The position numbers and the translations under genes were made by a program. Shown here one piece after another: positions 41,305 through 51,000 of a stretch of 64,000 nt of DNA (positions are counted from its first letter, which is position 1; each line of letters opens with the position of its first letter). The DNA lies in the NCBI RefSeq assembly GCF_018982965.1, contig NZ_JACBYP010000019.1:29310-93309 (forward strand), written 5' to 3'. The stretch is from Streptomyces mayonensis. GTDB lineage: Bacteria; Actinomycetota; Actinomycetes; Streptomycetales; Streptomycetaceae. The notes beneath the pieces were generated by a model. It was not told the DNA's origin. It saw only the letters and a list, made by a program, of their open reading frames with translations, and searched no databases.

Positions 41305-44300
41305 ATGACCCGGGGCACGACCGAGGGCTGGAACCGAAGAGTCTTCCTGCGTGGCGCCGTGGCGACCGCGGGCACCACCGTCGCCGCGCTGTCCGCCGGC
41401 GGCGCGGCCGCCGCAGCCGGGGCCGGGGCCGGGGCGAACCGGGAGGGGCCCCGGACCGACGCGGCCCACCGGGGACTCCGCGTGGTCCGCACCAGCGTCG
41501 AGTACGCGGAGAACCTGCTCGGCACGGACGTCGGACACCCGCGTCTGTCCTGGGAGCTGGCCGCTCCCGGGCACGGCGCCCGGCAGACCGCGTACCACAT
41601 CCGCGTCACCAAGGACCCCGGCGGCCGGAGCGGGCGGGCCCACACGGTCTGGGACTCCGGCAAGGTCGCCTCCGACCGCAGCGTCGGCGTCCCCTACGGC
41701 GGCCCCGCGCTGCTCCCCCGCACCCGCTACCACTGGCAGGTCCGGGTCTGGGACGGCGACGGCCGGCGCTCCGGCTGGAGCGAGCTCCGCTGGTGGGAGA
41801 CCACCCTGCCCGCCGACGGGTGGCGGGCCCACTGGATCGGCGCCGACGAGCCGCCCGCTCCGCCGTCCCCCGACGGCGCGTCCTGGATCTGGTCCCCCGG
41901 CGCGACCTCCTCCGACGCCCCGGAGGGCGAACGCCGGTTCCGCGCGACGCTCTCGCTGCCCGCGGGCTCGGCGGTGAAGCGGGCCGTGGTGACCGCGACG
42001 GCGGACGACGACTTCACCCTGTACGTCGACGGCGGCGAAGTCCTGCACGCGCCCCGGCAGACCGACGGCTGGCGCACCGGGCGTACCGCGGACGTCACGG
42101 CGGCGACGCGCTCGGCCGGGACGGAGGTCGTCGTCGCCGCGCTCGCCACCAACCGCCCCGGGGCCAGTGTGAACCCCGGCGGCCTCCTCGTCCGGTACGT
42201 CGTCGAGACCGAGGACGGTGCCGCCCGCGAACTGCGCACCGGGGACGGCTGGCGCACCACCGACGCGGCACCCGAGGGCTGGGAGCAGCCCGGGTTCGAC
42301 GACAGCGGCTGGGACGCCGCCGCCGTCCTCGCCCCCTACGGCAAAGGCCCCTGGGCCAGCGGTGTCACCGTCACCGCGCCCGAACCGCCCGCACCGCTGC
42401 TGCGCCGTTCCTTCACCGTCCGGGGGCGCGTCGCCCGCGCCCGCCTGCACATCGGCGGACTCGCCTACTACGAGGCCCACATCAACGGCCGCCGCGTCGG
42501 CACCCAGGTCCTGGACCCGGGATTCACCGACTACGACGAGACGGTGCTGTACGCCGTCCACGACGTGACCGGCCTGCTGCGGCGCGGGGAGAACGCCATC
42601 GGCGTCACGCTCGGACGCGGCTTCTACGGCATGACGACGCCCAACGTCTGGAACTGGCACCGCGCCCCCTGGCACGGCGAGCCCCGCCTGCTCGCCCAGT
42701 TGGAGATCGACCACCCGGACGGGACCCGCACCACCGTCGTCTCCGACGACCGGTGGCGCCTGACCGAGGGCCCGACGCTGTCCAACTCCCTGTACGCCGG
42801 GGAGACCCACGACGCCCGGCTGGCGCCCGACGGGTGGACCCGGCCCGGGTTCGACGACTCGGGGTGGCGCGGGGCCGGCGTGCGCGAGGCCCCCGGCGGC
42901 ACGCTGCGGGCGCAGCCGCACGATCCGATCGGGATCGTCGGCACCGTCCGCCCGGTCGCCGTCGAGGAGCTGCGCCCCGGGGTGTACGTCGTCGACATGG
43001 GCCGCACGCTGGCCGGGTGGACGCGGCTGACCGTGCGCGGAGCCGCCGGGGGCACGGTGGTCCGGCTCGTCCACGGCGAGAAGCTGAAGGACGACGGCAG
43101 CGTGCACGCCGAGACCGGGCACGTTCCCGGGCGCTTCCAGACGGACGAATACGTGTGCGCGGGCCGGGACAAGGAGGTCTGGGAGCCCTCCTTCTCCTAC
43201 AAGGGCTTCCGGTACGTCGAGGTCCACGGCCTGTCCGCGCCTCCGGCGCCGGCGGACGTGCTGGGACGCCTGGTGCACTCGCGCGTCGACGAGACCGGGT
43301 CCTTCTCCTGCTCCGAGCCGTTCTACGAGTGGCTGGACCGGGCGATGCGGCGCACCGTGCTCAACAATCTGCACGGCATCCCCACCGACACCCCCATGTA
43401 CGAGAAGAACGGCTGGACCGGCGACGCCCAGCTCGGCACGCCCGTCATGACGTACGCGTTCGGGATGCAGCGCTTCCTGTCGAAGTGGCTCGGCGACCTC
43501 GCCGACAGCCAGAACGGCGACGGCCGGCTCCCGGTGATCGTGCCCAGCGGCGGCTGGGGCTACGAGAACGCGGCGCCGTCCCCGGAGTGGACGACCGTGT
43601 ACCCCTTCGTGGTCCGGGAGTTGTACCGCGTCTATGGGGACGACCGGGCGGCGCGCGACCACTGGGAGACCCTGACCCGGTACCTGGACTGGGAACTGTC
43701 CCGGCTGACGGACGGCCTGGCCGACACCGCGCTCGGCGACTACCTGGCCCCCGGGTACGGCGGCAACCCGCCCGAGGACACCCGCCTGACCGCCACGGCC
43801 TATCTGCACCGGGCGCTGCTGCTCACCGCGGAGCTGGGCGAGGAACTCACCGGACTGCCGGGGGACGAGGACCTCCCGGCGCGCTACCGGGTGGCCGCCC
43901 GGGGGCTGCGGGACGCGCTGAACGCCGAGTTCCTCGGCCCGGACGGTCACTACCGCACGGCCAAGGACCCGGACTACCGGCAGACGTCCAACGCGATACC
44001 CCTCGCCTTCGGGCTGGTGCCGCCGGGCGCCCGGGGTACGGTCCTGGACAGCCTGGTGGCGGACATCGAGGAGCGCGGCAACCATCTGAACACGGGCGCG
44101 CTGGGCACGAGCGTGCTGCTGCGGGTGCTGTGCGCGCACGGCCGGCCGGACGTCGCCCACGCCCTGGCCACCCAGACCACCTACCCGAGCTGGGGCCACT
44201 GGCACGACAACGGCGCCGACACCATGTGGGAGATGTGGCCGCTGGACTCCCGCTCCCGCGACCACTACTTCCACGGCACCGTCGCCCAGTGGCTGTACGA

Positions 44301-44619
44301 GAACGTGGCGGGGCTGCGGCCGGGCGACGCCGGTTACCGCACCTTCACCGTCCGTCCGGACGCGCGTACGGGGGTCGACTGGGCGCGGACCTCGATCCGT
44401 ACCGTCCGCGGGGAGGCGTCCGCGGCGTGGTCCGCCGTGGGCGGGAAACTCCGGCTGACGGTACGGGTTCCCGTGGGATCGCGGGCGGAGGTCCACGTCC
44501 CGGTGGGCGAGGGGGCGCGCGCGACGGCGCCCCGCGGGGCGGAGTTCGTGCGGTCGGCGCCCGGCTTCGACGTCCACCGGGTCGGCCACGGCACCTGGGA
44601 GTTCACCGGGACCGCGTGA
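41305..44619 (+). CDS. Tat-exported GH78 alpha-L-rhamnosidase
   Basis: This 1104-residue exported enzyme has a Tat signal (WNRRVFLRGAVATAGTTVAAL). N-terminal beta domains carry a carbohydrate-binding jelly roll (WRAHWIGADEP and following), then the GH78 (alpha/alpha)6 barrel and a C-terminal beta domain. Probable catalytic residues are Asp695 and Glu700 in TDTPMYEKNGWTGDAQ and Glu976 in DTMWEMWPLDS. It releases L-rhamnose from plant glycosides and pectin side chains outside the cell. AAAGG precedes the ATG. Regulation by a rhamnose-responsive LacI protein is suggested by the operator, but the regulator is not in this window. Confidence 0.92.
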   Translation: MTRGTTEGWNRRVFLRGAVATAGTTVAALSAGGAAAAAGAGAGANREGPRTDAAHRGLRVVRTSVEYAENLLGTDVGHPRLSWELAAPGHGARQTAYHIRVTKDPGGRSGRAHTVWDSGKVASDRSVGVPYGGPALLPRTRYHWQVRVWDGDGRRSGWSELRWWETTLPADGWRAHWIGADEPPAPPSPDGASWIWSPGATSSDAPEGERRFRATLSLPAGSAVKRAVVTATADDDFTLYVDGGEVLHAPRQTDGWRTGRTADVTAATRSAGTEVVVAALATNRPGASVNPGGLLVRYVVETEDGAARELRTGDGWRTTDAAPEGWEQPGFDDSGWDAAAVLAPYGKGPWASGVTVTAPEPPAPLLRRSFTVRGRVARARLHIGGLAYYEAHINGRRVGTQVLDPGFTDYDETVLYAVHDVTGLLRRGENAIGVTLGRGFYGMTTPNVWNWHRAPWHGEPRLLAQLEIDHPDGTRTTVVSDDRWRLTEGPTLSNSLYAGETHDARLAPDGWTRPGFDDSGWRGAGVREAPGGTLRAQPHDPIGIVGTVRPVAVEELRPGVYVVDMGRTLAGWTRLTVRGAAGGTVVRLVHGEKLKDDGSVHAETGHVPGRFQTDEYVCAGRDKEVWEPSFSYKGFRYVEVHGLSAPPAPADVLGRLVHSRVDETGSFSCSEPFYEWLDRAMRRTVLNNLHGIPTDTPMYEKNGWTGDAQLGTPVMTYAFGMQRFLSKWLGDLADSQNGDGRLPVIVPSGGWGYENAAPSPEWTTVYPFVVRELYRVYGDDRAARDHWETLTRYLDWELSRLTDGLADTALGDYLAPGYGGNPPEDTRLTATAYLHRALLLTAELGEELTGLPGDEDLPARYRVAARGLRDALNAEFLGPDGHYRTAKDPDYRQTSNAIPLAFGLVPPGARGTVLDSLVADIEERGNHLNTGALGTSVLLRVLCAHGRPDVAHALATQTTYPSWGHWHDNGADTMWEMWPLDSRSRDHYFHGTVAQWLYENVAGLRPGDAGYRTFTVRPDARTGVDWARTSIRTVRGEASAAWSAVGGKLRLTVRVPVGSRAEVHVPVGEGARATAPRGAEFVRSAPGFDVHRVGHGTWEFTGTA

Positions 44620-44632
44620 CGTCCTCGCGCCT

Positions 44633-44663
44633 GCCACGGGCGGAGGGCGGCTCCGCCCGTGGC
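44633..44663. terminator. Bidirectional terminator between rhamnosidase and cchK
   Basis: GCCACGGGCGGAG (44633-44645) and CTCCGCCCGTGGC (44651-44663) form a perfect 13-bp stem with a 5-nt loop between convergent genes. Confidence 0.85.
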
Positions 44664-44669
44664 CGCGGG

Positions 44670-44882
44670 TCAGGCGTCGGCGGCCTCGGCGAGGGAACGG
44701 GGGCGCAGGTCCGTCCAGTTGGTCTCGATGAACTCGAGGCAGGCGTCGCGGCTGTTCTCCTCGAAGGCGACCGTCCAGCCCCCGGGGACCTCGGCGAAGG
44801 ACGGCCAGAGCGAGTGCTGGCCCTCGTGGTTCACGAGGACCAGGAAGCGGCCGTCGGCGTCGTCGAAGGGGTTGGTGCTCAT
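44670..44882 (-). CDS. cchK: MbtH-like protein of the coelichelin-type cluster
   Basis: This 70-residue protein has the MbtH family pattern: [33 protein letters not shown] and [11 protein letters not shown], including the conserved Trp residues. MbtH proteins bind adenylation domains of NRPSs and are needed for their folding or activity. Here the partner would be CchH. It is transcribed apart from cchH, divergent from cchJ, with a shared iron box at 44903-44921. In S. coelicolor the equivalent can substitute for the MbtH protein of the CDA cluster (established knowledge). Confidence 0.95.
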   Translation of the reverse strand: MSTNPFDDADGRFLVLVNHEGQHSLWPSFAEVPGGWTVAFEENSRDACLEFIETNWTDLRPRSLAEAADA

Positions 44883-44902
44883 CCCGCTGCCTCCCGGGAG
44901 AA

Positions 44903-44921
44903 TCAGGTTAGGCTCGCCTGA
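44903..44921. promoter_or_regulatory. Iron box between cchK and cchJ
   Basis: TCAGGTTAGGCTCGCCTGA is a near-perfect 19-bp iron box with TCAGG/CCTGA arms. It lies 21 bp upstream of cchK and 59 bp upstream of cchJ, so it should repress both genes when iron is sufficient. Confidence 0.88.
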
Positions 44922-44979
44922 TAATCACTGCAGTCGCCGAGCTTAGCCTTCTGGCTTTCCGCTCCACAAGGAGAGGTCG

Positions 44980-46074
44980 ATGAGGTTGACGGGGGAAGCG
45001 GACTTCGCCGCGTTCGGACTGCCGGGAGTGCCCGGCACCGACGCCTTCTGGGCCACGGCGCGCACGCCCGCCTCGGTACCGGACGGCGACGGCTGGACGA
45101 CCCTGTTCCTGCGCCGCGGTTCCGGGGCGGCGAGCATCGGCTTCGAGAGCTGGTCGGCGCCGGTGCCGCTGCGCAGGTGGGGCGAGACGGACTGCTGGTA
45201 CGCCGAGGTACGCATGCCGCCGCGGCTGCGCGTGACCTACCAGTTCCTCGTGGGCGACGCGGCGTACGCCGATCCGTGCAACCCGGCGGGCGCGGGCGGC
45301 GACCGGTCCGTGGCCGCGACGCCGGACGCCCCGCCCCAGCCGCACTGGCCCGCCGTCGGCCCGGACGACGTCCTGCCCCTGCCCCGCACCCGGCTGCGCT
45401 GGGCGAGCGAGCGGCTCGGCGGGCGGCGTACCGTGCGGGTCCACGCGGTGGGCGGGGGCGGACCGGTGGTCCTGCTCCTCGACGGGGACGACTGGCTGTA
45501 CCTCCACCCGGCGACGACCGCGTTCGAGTCGGCCGTGGTGAGCGGCGACCTGCCGCCGGTCACGCTCGTGTTCGTCCCGGCCAAGGACCGTGCGGCCGAG
45601 TTCGGGTGCCGGCCCGCGCTGTGGGAGGCGGTCCGGGACGAACTGCTGCCCCTCGTGGCCGGGAGCGGTGTCCGCGCGGACCCGGACCGGCTGGTGGTCG
45701 CGGGGCAGAGCCTCGGCGGGCTGAGCGCGCTGTACGCCGCTCTGGAGTTCCCCGGTCTGGTCTCGCGCGTGGCCTGCCAGTCGCCGTCGCTGTGGTGGTC
45801 GCCCGGGGCGGCCCGGTCGGCGGATCCGCTGGGCGGCCCGGCCGGCGGCGTTCTCGCGGAGCGCCTGCGCGGGCGGCCCGACCTGTCGGGGCTGCGGGTC
45901 GCCTTCGACGTGGGCGAGCACGAGACGCGGATGCTTCCGCACTGCGCGCTGGTGGAGGCGCTGACCGAGCAGGCCGGCGCGACGGTGCGGGTTTCGCGCT
46001 CGGCGTCGGGCCACGACCGGGCGGGCTGGCGGCACGCGCTGCTCCGTGACACCGCCTGGGCGCTGGCCCGCTGA
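44980..46074 (+). CDS. cchJ: Ferri-siderophore esterase (enterochelin esterase/IroE family), CchJ
   Basis: This 364-residue alpha/beta hydrolase has an N-terminal Fes-like beta domain (VPLRRWGETDCWYAEVRMPP). The catalytic part has nucleophile Ser244 in AGQSLGGLSAL and base His345 in SASGHDRAGW. Homologues hydrolyse ester siderophores. Coelichelin is a peptide hydroxamate, so the enzyme may instead release the product from CchH, which lacks a thioesterase, or trim it. The first ATG follows GGAGAGG. It is the only cch gene of this half read on the plus strand. Confidence 0.92.
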   Translation: MRLTGEADFAAFGLPGVPGTDAFWATARTPASVPDGDGWTTLFLRRGSGAASIGFESWSAPVPLRRWGETDCWYAEVRMPPRLRVTYQFLVGDAAYADPCNPAGAGGDRSVAATPDAPPQPHWPAVGPDDVLPLPRTRLRWASERLGGRRTVRVHAVGGGGPVVLLLDGDDWLYLHPATTAFESAVVSGDLPPVTLVFVPAKDRAAEFGCRPALWEAVRDELLPLVAGSGVRADPDRLVVAGQSLGGLSALYAALEFPGLVSRVACQSPSLWWSPGAARSADPLGGPAGGVLAERLRGRPDLSGLRVAFDVGEHETRMLPHCALVEALTEQAGATVRVSRSASGHDRAGWRHALLRDTAWALAR

Positions 46075-46088
46075 CCCGGCCCGGACAC

Positions 46089-46124
46089 GCGTGGGGCGGG
46101 CGGCGACCGCCGCCCGCCCCACGC
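46089..46124. terminator. Perfect bidirectional terminator between cchJ and the bL37-like gene
   Basis: GCGTGGGGCGGGCGGC and GCCGCCCGCCCCACGC form a 16-bp perfect stem with a 4-nt loop (46105-46108), the strongest hairpin I noticed here. Confidence 0.9.
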
Positions 46125-46137
46125 GCAGGAGACGTCC

Positions 46138-46215
46138 TCAGCTCTGGGGACGGCTGCCGTGGTTGGCACCGTTCTTGCGGCGGGCCTTCTTCTTGCGACG
46201 TCGCTTCGAGGACAT
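46138..46215 (-). CDS. Small basic protein resembling ribosomal protein bL37
   Basis: This 25-codon ORF encodes an Arg/Lys-rich peptide starting MSSKRRRKKKARRKNGANHG and ending SRPQS. It strongly resembles the actinobacterial 50S protein bL37, which in mycobacteria reads as a basic run then KANHGKRPNA. AAGGAGG lies 6 nt before the ATG, an excellent ribosome site. A strong terminator hairpin lies just after the stop. It is too short for most gene finders. Its place between cchJ and cchI, inside a siderophore cluster, is unexpected for a ribosomal protein. Confidence 0.75.
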   Translation of the reverse strand: MSSKRRRKKKARRKNGANHGSRPQS

Positions 46216-46376
46216 CGAAACCTCCTTGCTGATCCGACTTCTGCCTGCTTTGCACCGGATTGTCGCCACCGGTGATCACAGAGCCCCTTTCCCGTCGGCG
46301 CGACGGCAAACATCCGGTACGGGTGCAACGCGTCACCCGCCTCCGAGGTCACCGGAGCGGGTCACCTGGTTCCTGG

Positions 46377-48077
46377 TCACCTGGTCACCGCGAGGCGGTA
46401 CTCCTCGTCGTGGGCCAGGAGGTTGCGGTGGGTGTCCTCGGCGGTGACGACGCCGTCGTCCAGGACCAGGACGCGGTCGGCGGCGTCCAGCAGGGCGGGA
46501 CTGGTGGTGATCACGAGGGTGGTGCGCCCGCGGCGCAGCTTGGCCACGTTGCGCGCGACGAGTTGTTCGGTGACCGCGTCGACGGCCGTGGTCGGGTCCC
46601 GCAGCACCAGGACGTCGGCGTCGGCGGCGAGTGCGCGGGCCAGCGAGAGCCGTTGGCGCTGGCCCCCGGAGAGGTTGGCACCGCGGTCGCGGACCGCGTA
46701 GTCGAGCCCTTCGCGGTGCAGGGCGACGACGTCGGTCAGCATCGACGCCTCGACGGCCTCCGGCACCGTGGTACTGGTGCCGGACGGGTCGATGTTCGTA
46801 CGCAGGGTGCCCGCGAAGATCTCACCGTCGTACGGGTTGACCAGCAGGTGTTCGCGGACCGCCTCGACGTCCAGGTCCGCGAGGTCCCGGCCGCCGAGCC
46901 GCACCGCTCCCTCGTAGGCGTCCGGCGGTACGTGCAGCGCCAGGACCGCGGCGAGGTCGGCCGCGGCGCGCGGCCGGCGGGCGGCGACGGCGACGAACTC
47001 GCCGGCGGCCACCCGGAACCGCACCTTGCGCAGGGCCCCGTGCCGGACGCCGTCGACCTCCAGGCCGGTGTCCGCGGCCGGCCGGTCCGTGCCCGGCGTG
47101 GTCACCGGCGGCGCCGTCAGCACCAGCGCCATCCGCTCGGCCGAGGCCCGCGCGACCATCACGTACTTCGGCATCTCCGAGAACAGTTTCAGCGGCTCCA
47201 TGATGAACTGCGCGAGCCCCACGGCCATCACGAGTTCGCCGATGTCGATCCGGCCCTCGAAGGCGAGCAGGCCTGCCGTCAGGGTCACCGCGGCGGCGAG
47301 GACCGCGTTGAGGACCAGCGCGGCGCCTGCGTAGGCGCCGCCCACCCGGGCGACGGTGACGGACTGCGCGCGCGCCTCGGCGCTGACCTTGCGGTAGGAC
47401 CGGAACGCGGCGTGGTTGCCGCCGAAACCGTGCAGCGGGCGCAGCCCGGTGATCAGGTCGGCGACCTTCGCGCCCGCGCGGGCCACCCGGGCCTGCTGCT
47501 CGCGGGTGCTCGAGCCGATCCGCCGGGACATCACGCTCAGGACCGACAGGATCGCGACGGTCCCCACGAGGACCAGCGCGCCGAGCCGCAGGTCGGCGAG
47601 GCCCAGCGCGACCGCCGCGATCAGCACGGCGACGAGCGAGCTGATGAGCAGCGGCACCACCTCGATGATGTCGGCGGTCTGGTCGGCGTCCTCGGTGGCG
47701 ACGGTCAGCACCTCGCCGGACTTGAGGTCGGTGTCGCGGGCGACCGGCTGGAGCCCGCAGGCCGCGACGCGCACCCTCCAGCGGTGCGCCTCGGTGGTGT
47801 TGGCCTTCTGCAGGATGCGCATGCCGAACCGCCACGACAGCGACACGGTCGTGATGATCACGGCCAGCGCGCCGATCGAGACGCCGAGCGAGCCGGGGCT
47901 CCGCTCCCGCATGGTGTGCTCGACGATCAGGCCGAGCGCGATGGGGAAGGCGGTCTCCCCGGCCTGGTAGAGGCCCATGAGCAGGGTGCCCCAGGCCATC
48001 GCGCCGACGTTGCGGCGCAGGGCGGTGCGCAGGATGCCGGACCCCTCGCGGGTCCGCTGCTTGTCATCAGTTCTCAT
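46377..48077 (-). CDS. cchI: ABC half-transporter with degenerate ATP site, CchI
   Basis: This is a 566-residue half-exporter. Six membrane helices (about 20-310) are followed by one nucleotide-binding domain. The signature LSGGQRQR (469-476) is intact, but the Walker A position (about 361-374) reads [14 protein letters not shown], without GxxGxGKS/T. The Walker B end is LRDPTTAVD, with Pro in place of the catalytic Glu. It should therefore not hydrolyse ATP alone and must pair with CchG. The ATG at 48077 overlaps the cchH end by 11 nt; an in-frame TTG at 48092 is an alternative. Predicted role: export of coelichelin. Confidence 0.9.
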   Translation of the reverse strand: MRTDDKQRTREGSGILRTALRRNVGAMAWGTLLMGLYQAGETAFPIALGLIVEHTMRERSPGSLGVSIGALAVIITTVSLSWRFGMRILQKANTTEAHRWRVRVAACGLQPVARDTDLKSGEVLTVATEDADQTADIIEVVPLLISSLVAVLIAAVALGLADLRLGALVLVGTVAILSVLSVMSRRIGSSTREQQARVARAGAKVADLITGLRPLHGFGGNHAAFRSYRKVSAEARAQSVTVARVGGAYAGAALVLNAVLAAAVTLTAGLLAFEGRIDIGELVMAVGLAQFIMEPLKLFSEMPKYVMVARASAERMALVLTAPPVTTPGTDRPAADTGLEVDGVRHGALRKVRFRVAAGEFVAVAARRPRAAADLAAVLALHVPPDAYEGAVRLGGRDLADLDVEAVREHLLVNPYDGEIFAGTLRTNIDPSGTSTTVPEAVEASMLTDVVALHREGLDYAVRDRGANLSGGQRQRLSLARALAADADVLVLRDPTTAVDAVTEQLVARNVAKLRRGRTTLVITTSPALLDAADRVLVLDDGVVTAEDTHRNLLAHDEEYRLAVTR

Positions 48078-51000
48078 CGAGGTGGCGGGCAATCGCTTCC
48101 GGGGTGCGCAGGGTGAACAGGTCGCGGATCGTGATCACTGGACCGTACTCCCGGCGGAGCAGTCCGGTCAGCCGTACCGCCAGCATGGAGTGCCCGCCGA
48201 GGGACACGAAGTCGCTCACCGCGCTCACCTCGTCGTCGTCCAGGTCCAGTGCCTCGGCGAAGAACTCGCACACCGTCGTCTCGGTCTCCGTCGCGGGACC
48301 GCGCTCCTCCGCCGTGGTCAGGGCGCCCAGCGGCTTGGCCTCCGGCAGCGCCCCGGTGTCGGCCTTCCCGTTCACGGTCAGCGGGATGGCGTCGACCCGG
48401 GCGTAGTGCGTGGGGCGCAGGAAGTCCGGCAGCGCGGCGCCCACTTCGGCGGCGACCGCGGCGAGGTCGGCGCCGTCCAGCACGAGGTAGGCGGCGAGCC
48501 GGTGGGCCCCGTCGACCTGCGGGTCGGGCTGGGCGAGGGCGGCGACGAACCGCACCGCCGGGTGTGCGGCGAACACGGCCTCGACCTCGCCGGGTTCGAC
48601 GCGGTGACCGCGGATCTTGACCTGCTGGTCGGTGCGGCCCAGGTAGGTCAGGTTCCCGTCGGGACGGCGCGTCACCAGGTCGCCGGTGCGGTACATCCGC
48701 TCGCCGGGGGCGCCGAACGGGCAGGCGACGAAGCGGTGCGCGGTCTGCGCGGTCTGCCCGAGGTAGCCGCGGGCGATGCCGACGCCGGAGACGTACAGCT
48801 CGCCGGGGACGCCGTCGGGCAGTGGCCGCAGCCAGGGGTCGAGGACGTAGGCGTCCGTGTTGTCGATCGCGACGCCCACCACCGGGTCCGGGCACTCGAA
48901 GGTGCCGACGCCGAGGGTGTTGATGGTGTACTCGGTGGGTCCGTAGAGGTTGTAGCCGACGGTCCCCTCGGTCTCGGCGAGCCGCCGCCACAGCGCCGGG
49001 GTGACGGCCTCGCCGCCCAGCAGGACCAGCGCGGGCCGGCGCACGGGGTCGTCGAGCAGGCCCTCGGCGACCAGTTGCCGGGCGTAGGTGGGCGTCACGT
49101 TGACGACGTCGACGGCGTGCTCGGCGCAGTACTCGACCAACCGGGGTGCGTCGCGCCGCAGTTCCTCGTCGCAGATGTGCACCTCGTGGCCGTCGGCGAG
49201 CCACAGCAGTTCCTCCCACGACATGTCGAAGGCGAACGACACGGTGTGGGCGATCCGGAAGGTGCGGTGGCCGTGCCGGGCCAGGACCGGTTCGAAGATC
49301 CGGCGCCGGTGGTTGACCAGCATGTTGGTGAGCCCGGCGTACTCGGTCACCACGCCCTTGGGCCTCCCGGTCGAACCGGAGGTGTAGATGACGTACGCGG
49401 GGTGCCGCAGCCGGTGCGGGTCGTCCGGGGCGAACGTCACGTACGGCTCCGCCTCGGGCAGTGGGCGGTCCAGCTCGATCAGGTCGCCGGTGAGCCGGGG
49501 CGCGACCGCGCTGACGGTGAGCGTGACCTGCGGACGGGCGTCCGCGACGATCGCGGCGATGCGCTCGTCGGGGTGGTCCAGTTCCAGGGGCACGTAGGCG
49601 GCGCCGGTGCGCAGCACGGCGAACAGCGCCACGATCGAGTCGAGGGAGCGCGGCAGGGCGATGCCCACCGTCGTCTCCGGGCCGATGCCGCGCCGGACCA
49701 GTGCGCCCGCCACCGCGCGGCTGCGGTCGCGGAGTCCGGCGAAGGTCAGGGCCGTGCCGTGGGCGACGAGCGCCACCCGCCGCGGGTCGCGGTCGGCGGC
49801 CCGGTCGAAGCGGTCGACGACCGTGTCCGTGCCGAAGCCGGTGCGTTCGCCGGGAACGGGGGCGGGCGCCGGGCCCGGCAGGGCGCCGACGGGCCCGTCG
49901 GCCGCGGCGAGGTCGTCCAGGACGCGGAGGTAGTCGTCGAGGAGGCGCCGGGCGCGGGCGGTGTCGTGGTCGCGGTGCTCCAGCTTGACGGTGAGCCGGT
50001 CGCCGGGGGTGACGACCCAGGTGAACGGGTAGTGCGTGGAGTCCTCGGCGTGTACCGAGGTGATGCCGTGACGGGCGTTCATCTCGGCGAAGGCGTCCGG
50101 ATCGAGGAAGTTCTGCAGCACGAAGAGGTTGTCGAACAGCGTGTCGTGTCCCGCGGCGCGCTGGATCTCGCCGAGCCCGAGGTGCTCGTGCTCCATGGCC
50201 TCGACCCGGGCCGCCTGCACGGCGGTCAGGTAGGCGCGGACGGTGTCGTGCGGCCGGGCCCGCGTCCACAGCGGCACGGTGTTGAGCAGGACGCCCACGA
50301 CGCCGGAGGCGCCCTCGCCCTCCCGTCCGGAGACGGTCACGCCGAACACCGCGTCGGCGCGGCCGGTGTGTGCGCCCAGGAGGAGCCCGAACGCGCCGGT
50401 CAGTACCGAGTTCAGGGTGACCCCGTGCGTTCTGGCCGCCTCCCTCAGCCGCTGGGACCGGGCGGCGGTGAGGGTGTGGACGAGGGCGCGCGGCAGGTCG
50501 CCGGAGAGGGACGGTTCCGGTCCGGCCAGCAGGGTCGGTCCGGGCAGACCGGCCAGGTGCCCGGCCCAGAAGCGTTCGGCGGCGGCCGGGTCCTTCGCGG
50601 CGAGTGCCCTGGCGTGGTCCTCGAAGGAGGGCGTGGCCGGGGTCGCGTCGAGCGGTGTGCCCGCGAGGATGTTCTCGTAGGCGTCGAACAGGTCCCGCAG
50701 TACCGTCTCGCGCGACCAGCCGTCCCACAGCAGCAGGTGGTAGCTGAGCAGCAGGCCGTCGCGGTCGCCGGGCAGCCGCACCACGGTCAGCCGGACCAGG
50801 GGAGGATCGCCCGGGTCGAAGCCCGTGTCGCGGTCCGCGAGACGCAGGGCCTCGGCCTCGGCGTCCGTGGCCGCCCGGACCGTGCGGACCGCGACGCGCC
50901 GGCCGGCGGCGAGGACCTGGACCGGGTTGCCGTCGTCGTCGGTGGTGAAGCCGGCGCCCACGACCGGGTGCCGGGCGATCACGTGGGCCATGGCGTCGGC

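Noticed and set aside
44936..44958. Second iron box near cchJ (CTTAGCCTTCTGGCT)
   Set aside because: Only one half-site resembles the consensus, and the strong box at 44903-44921 already explains regulation.
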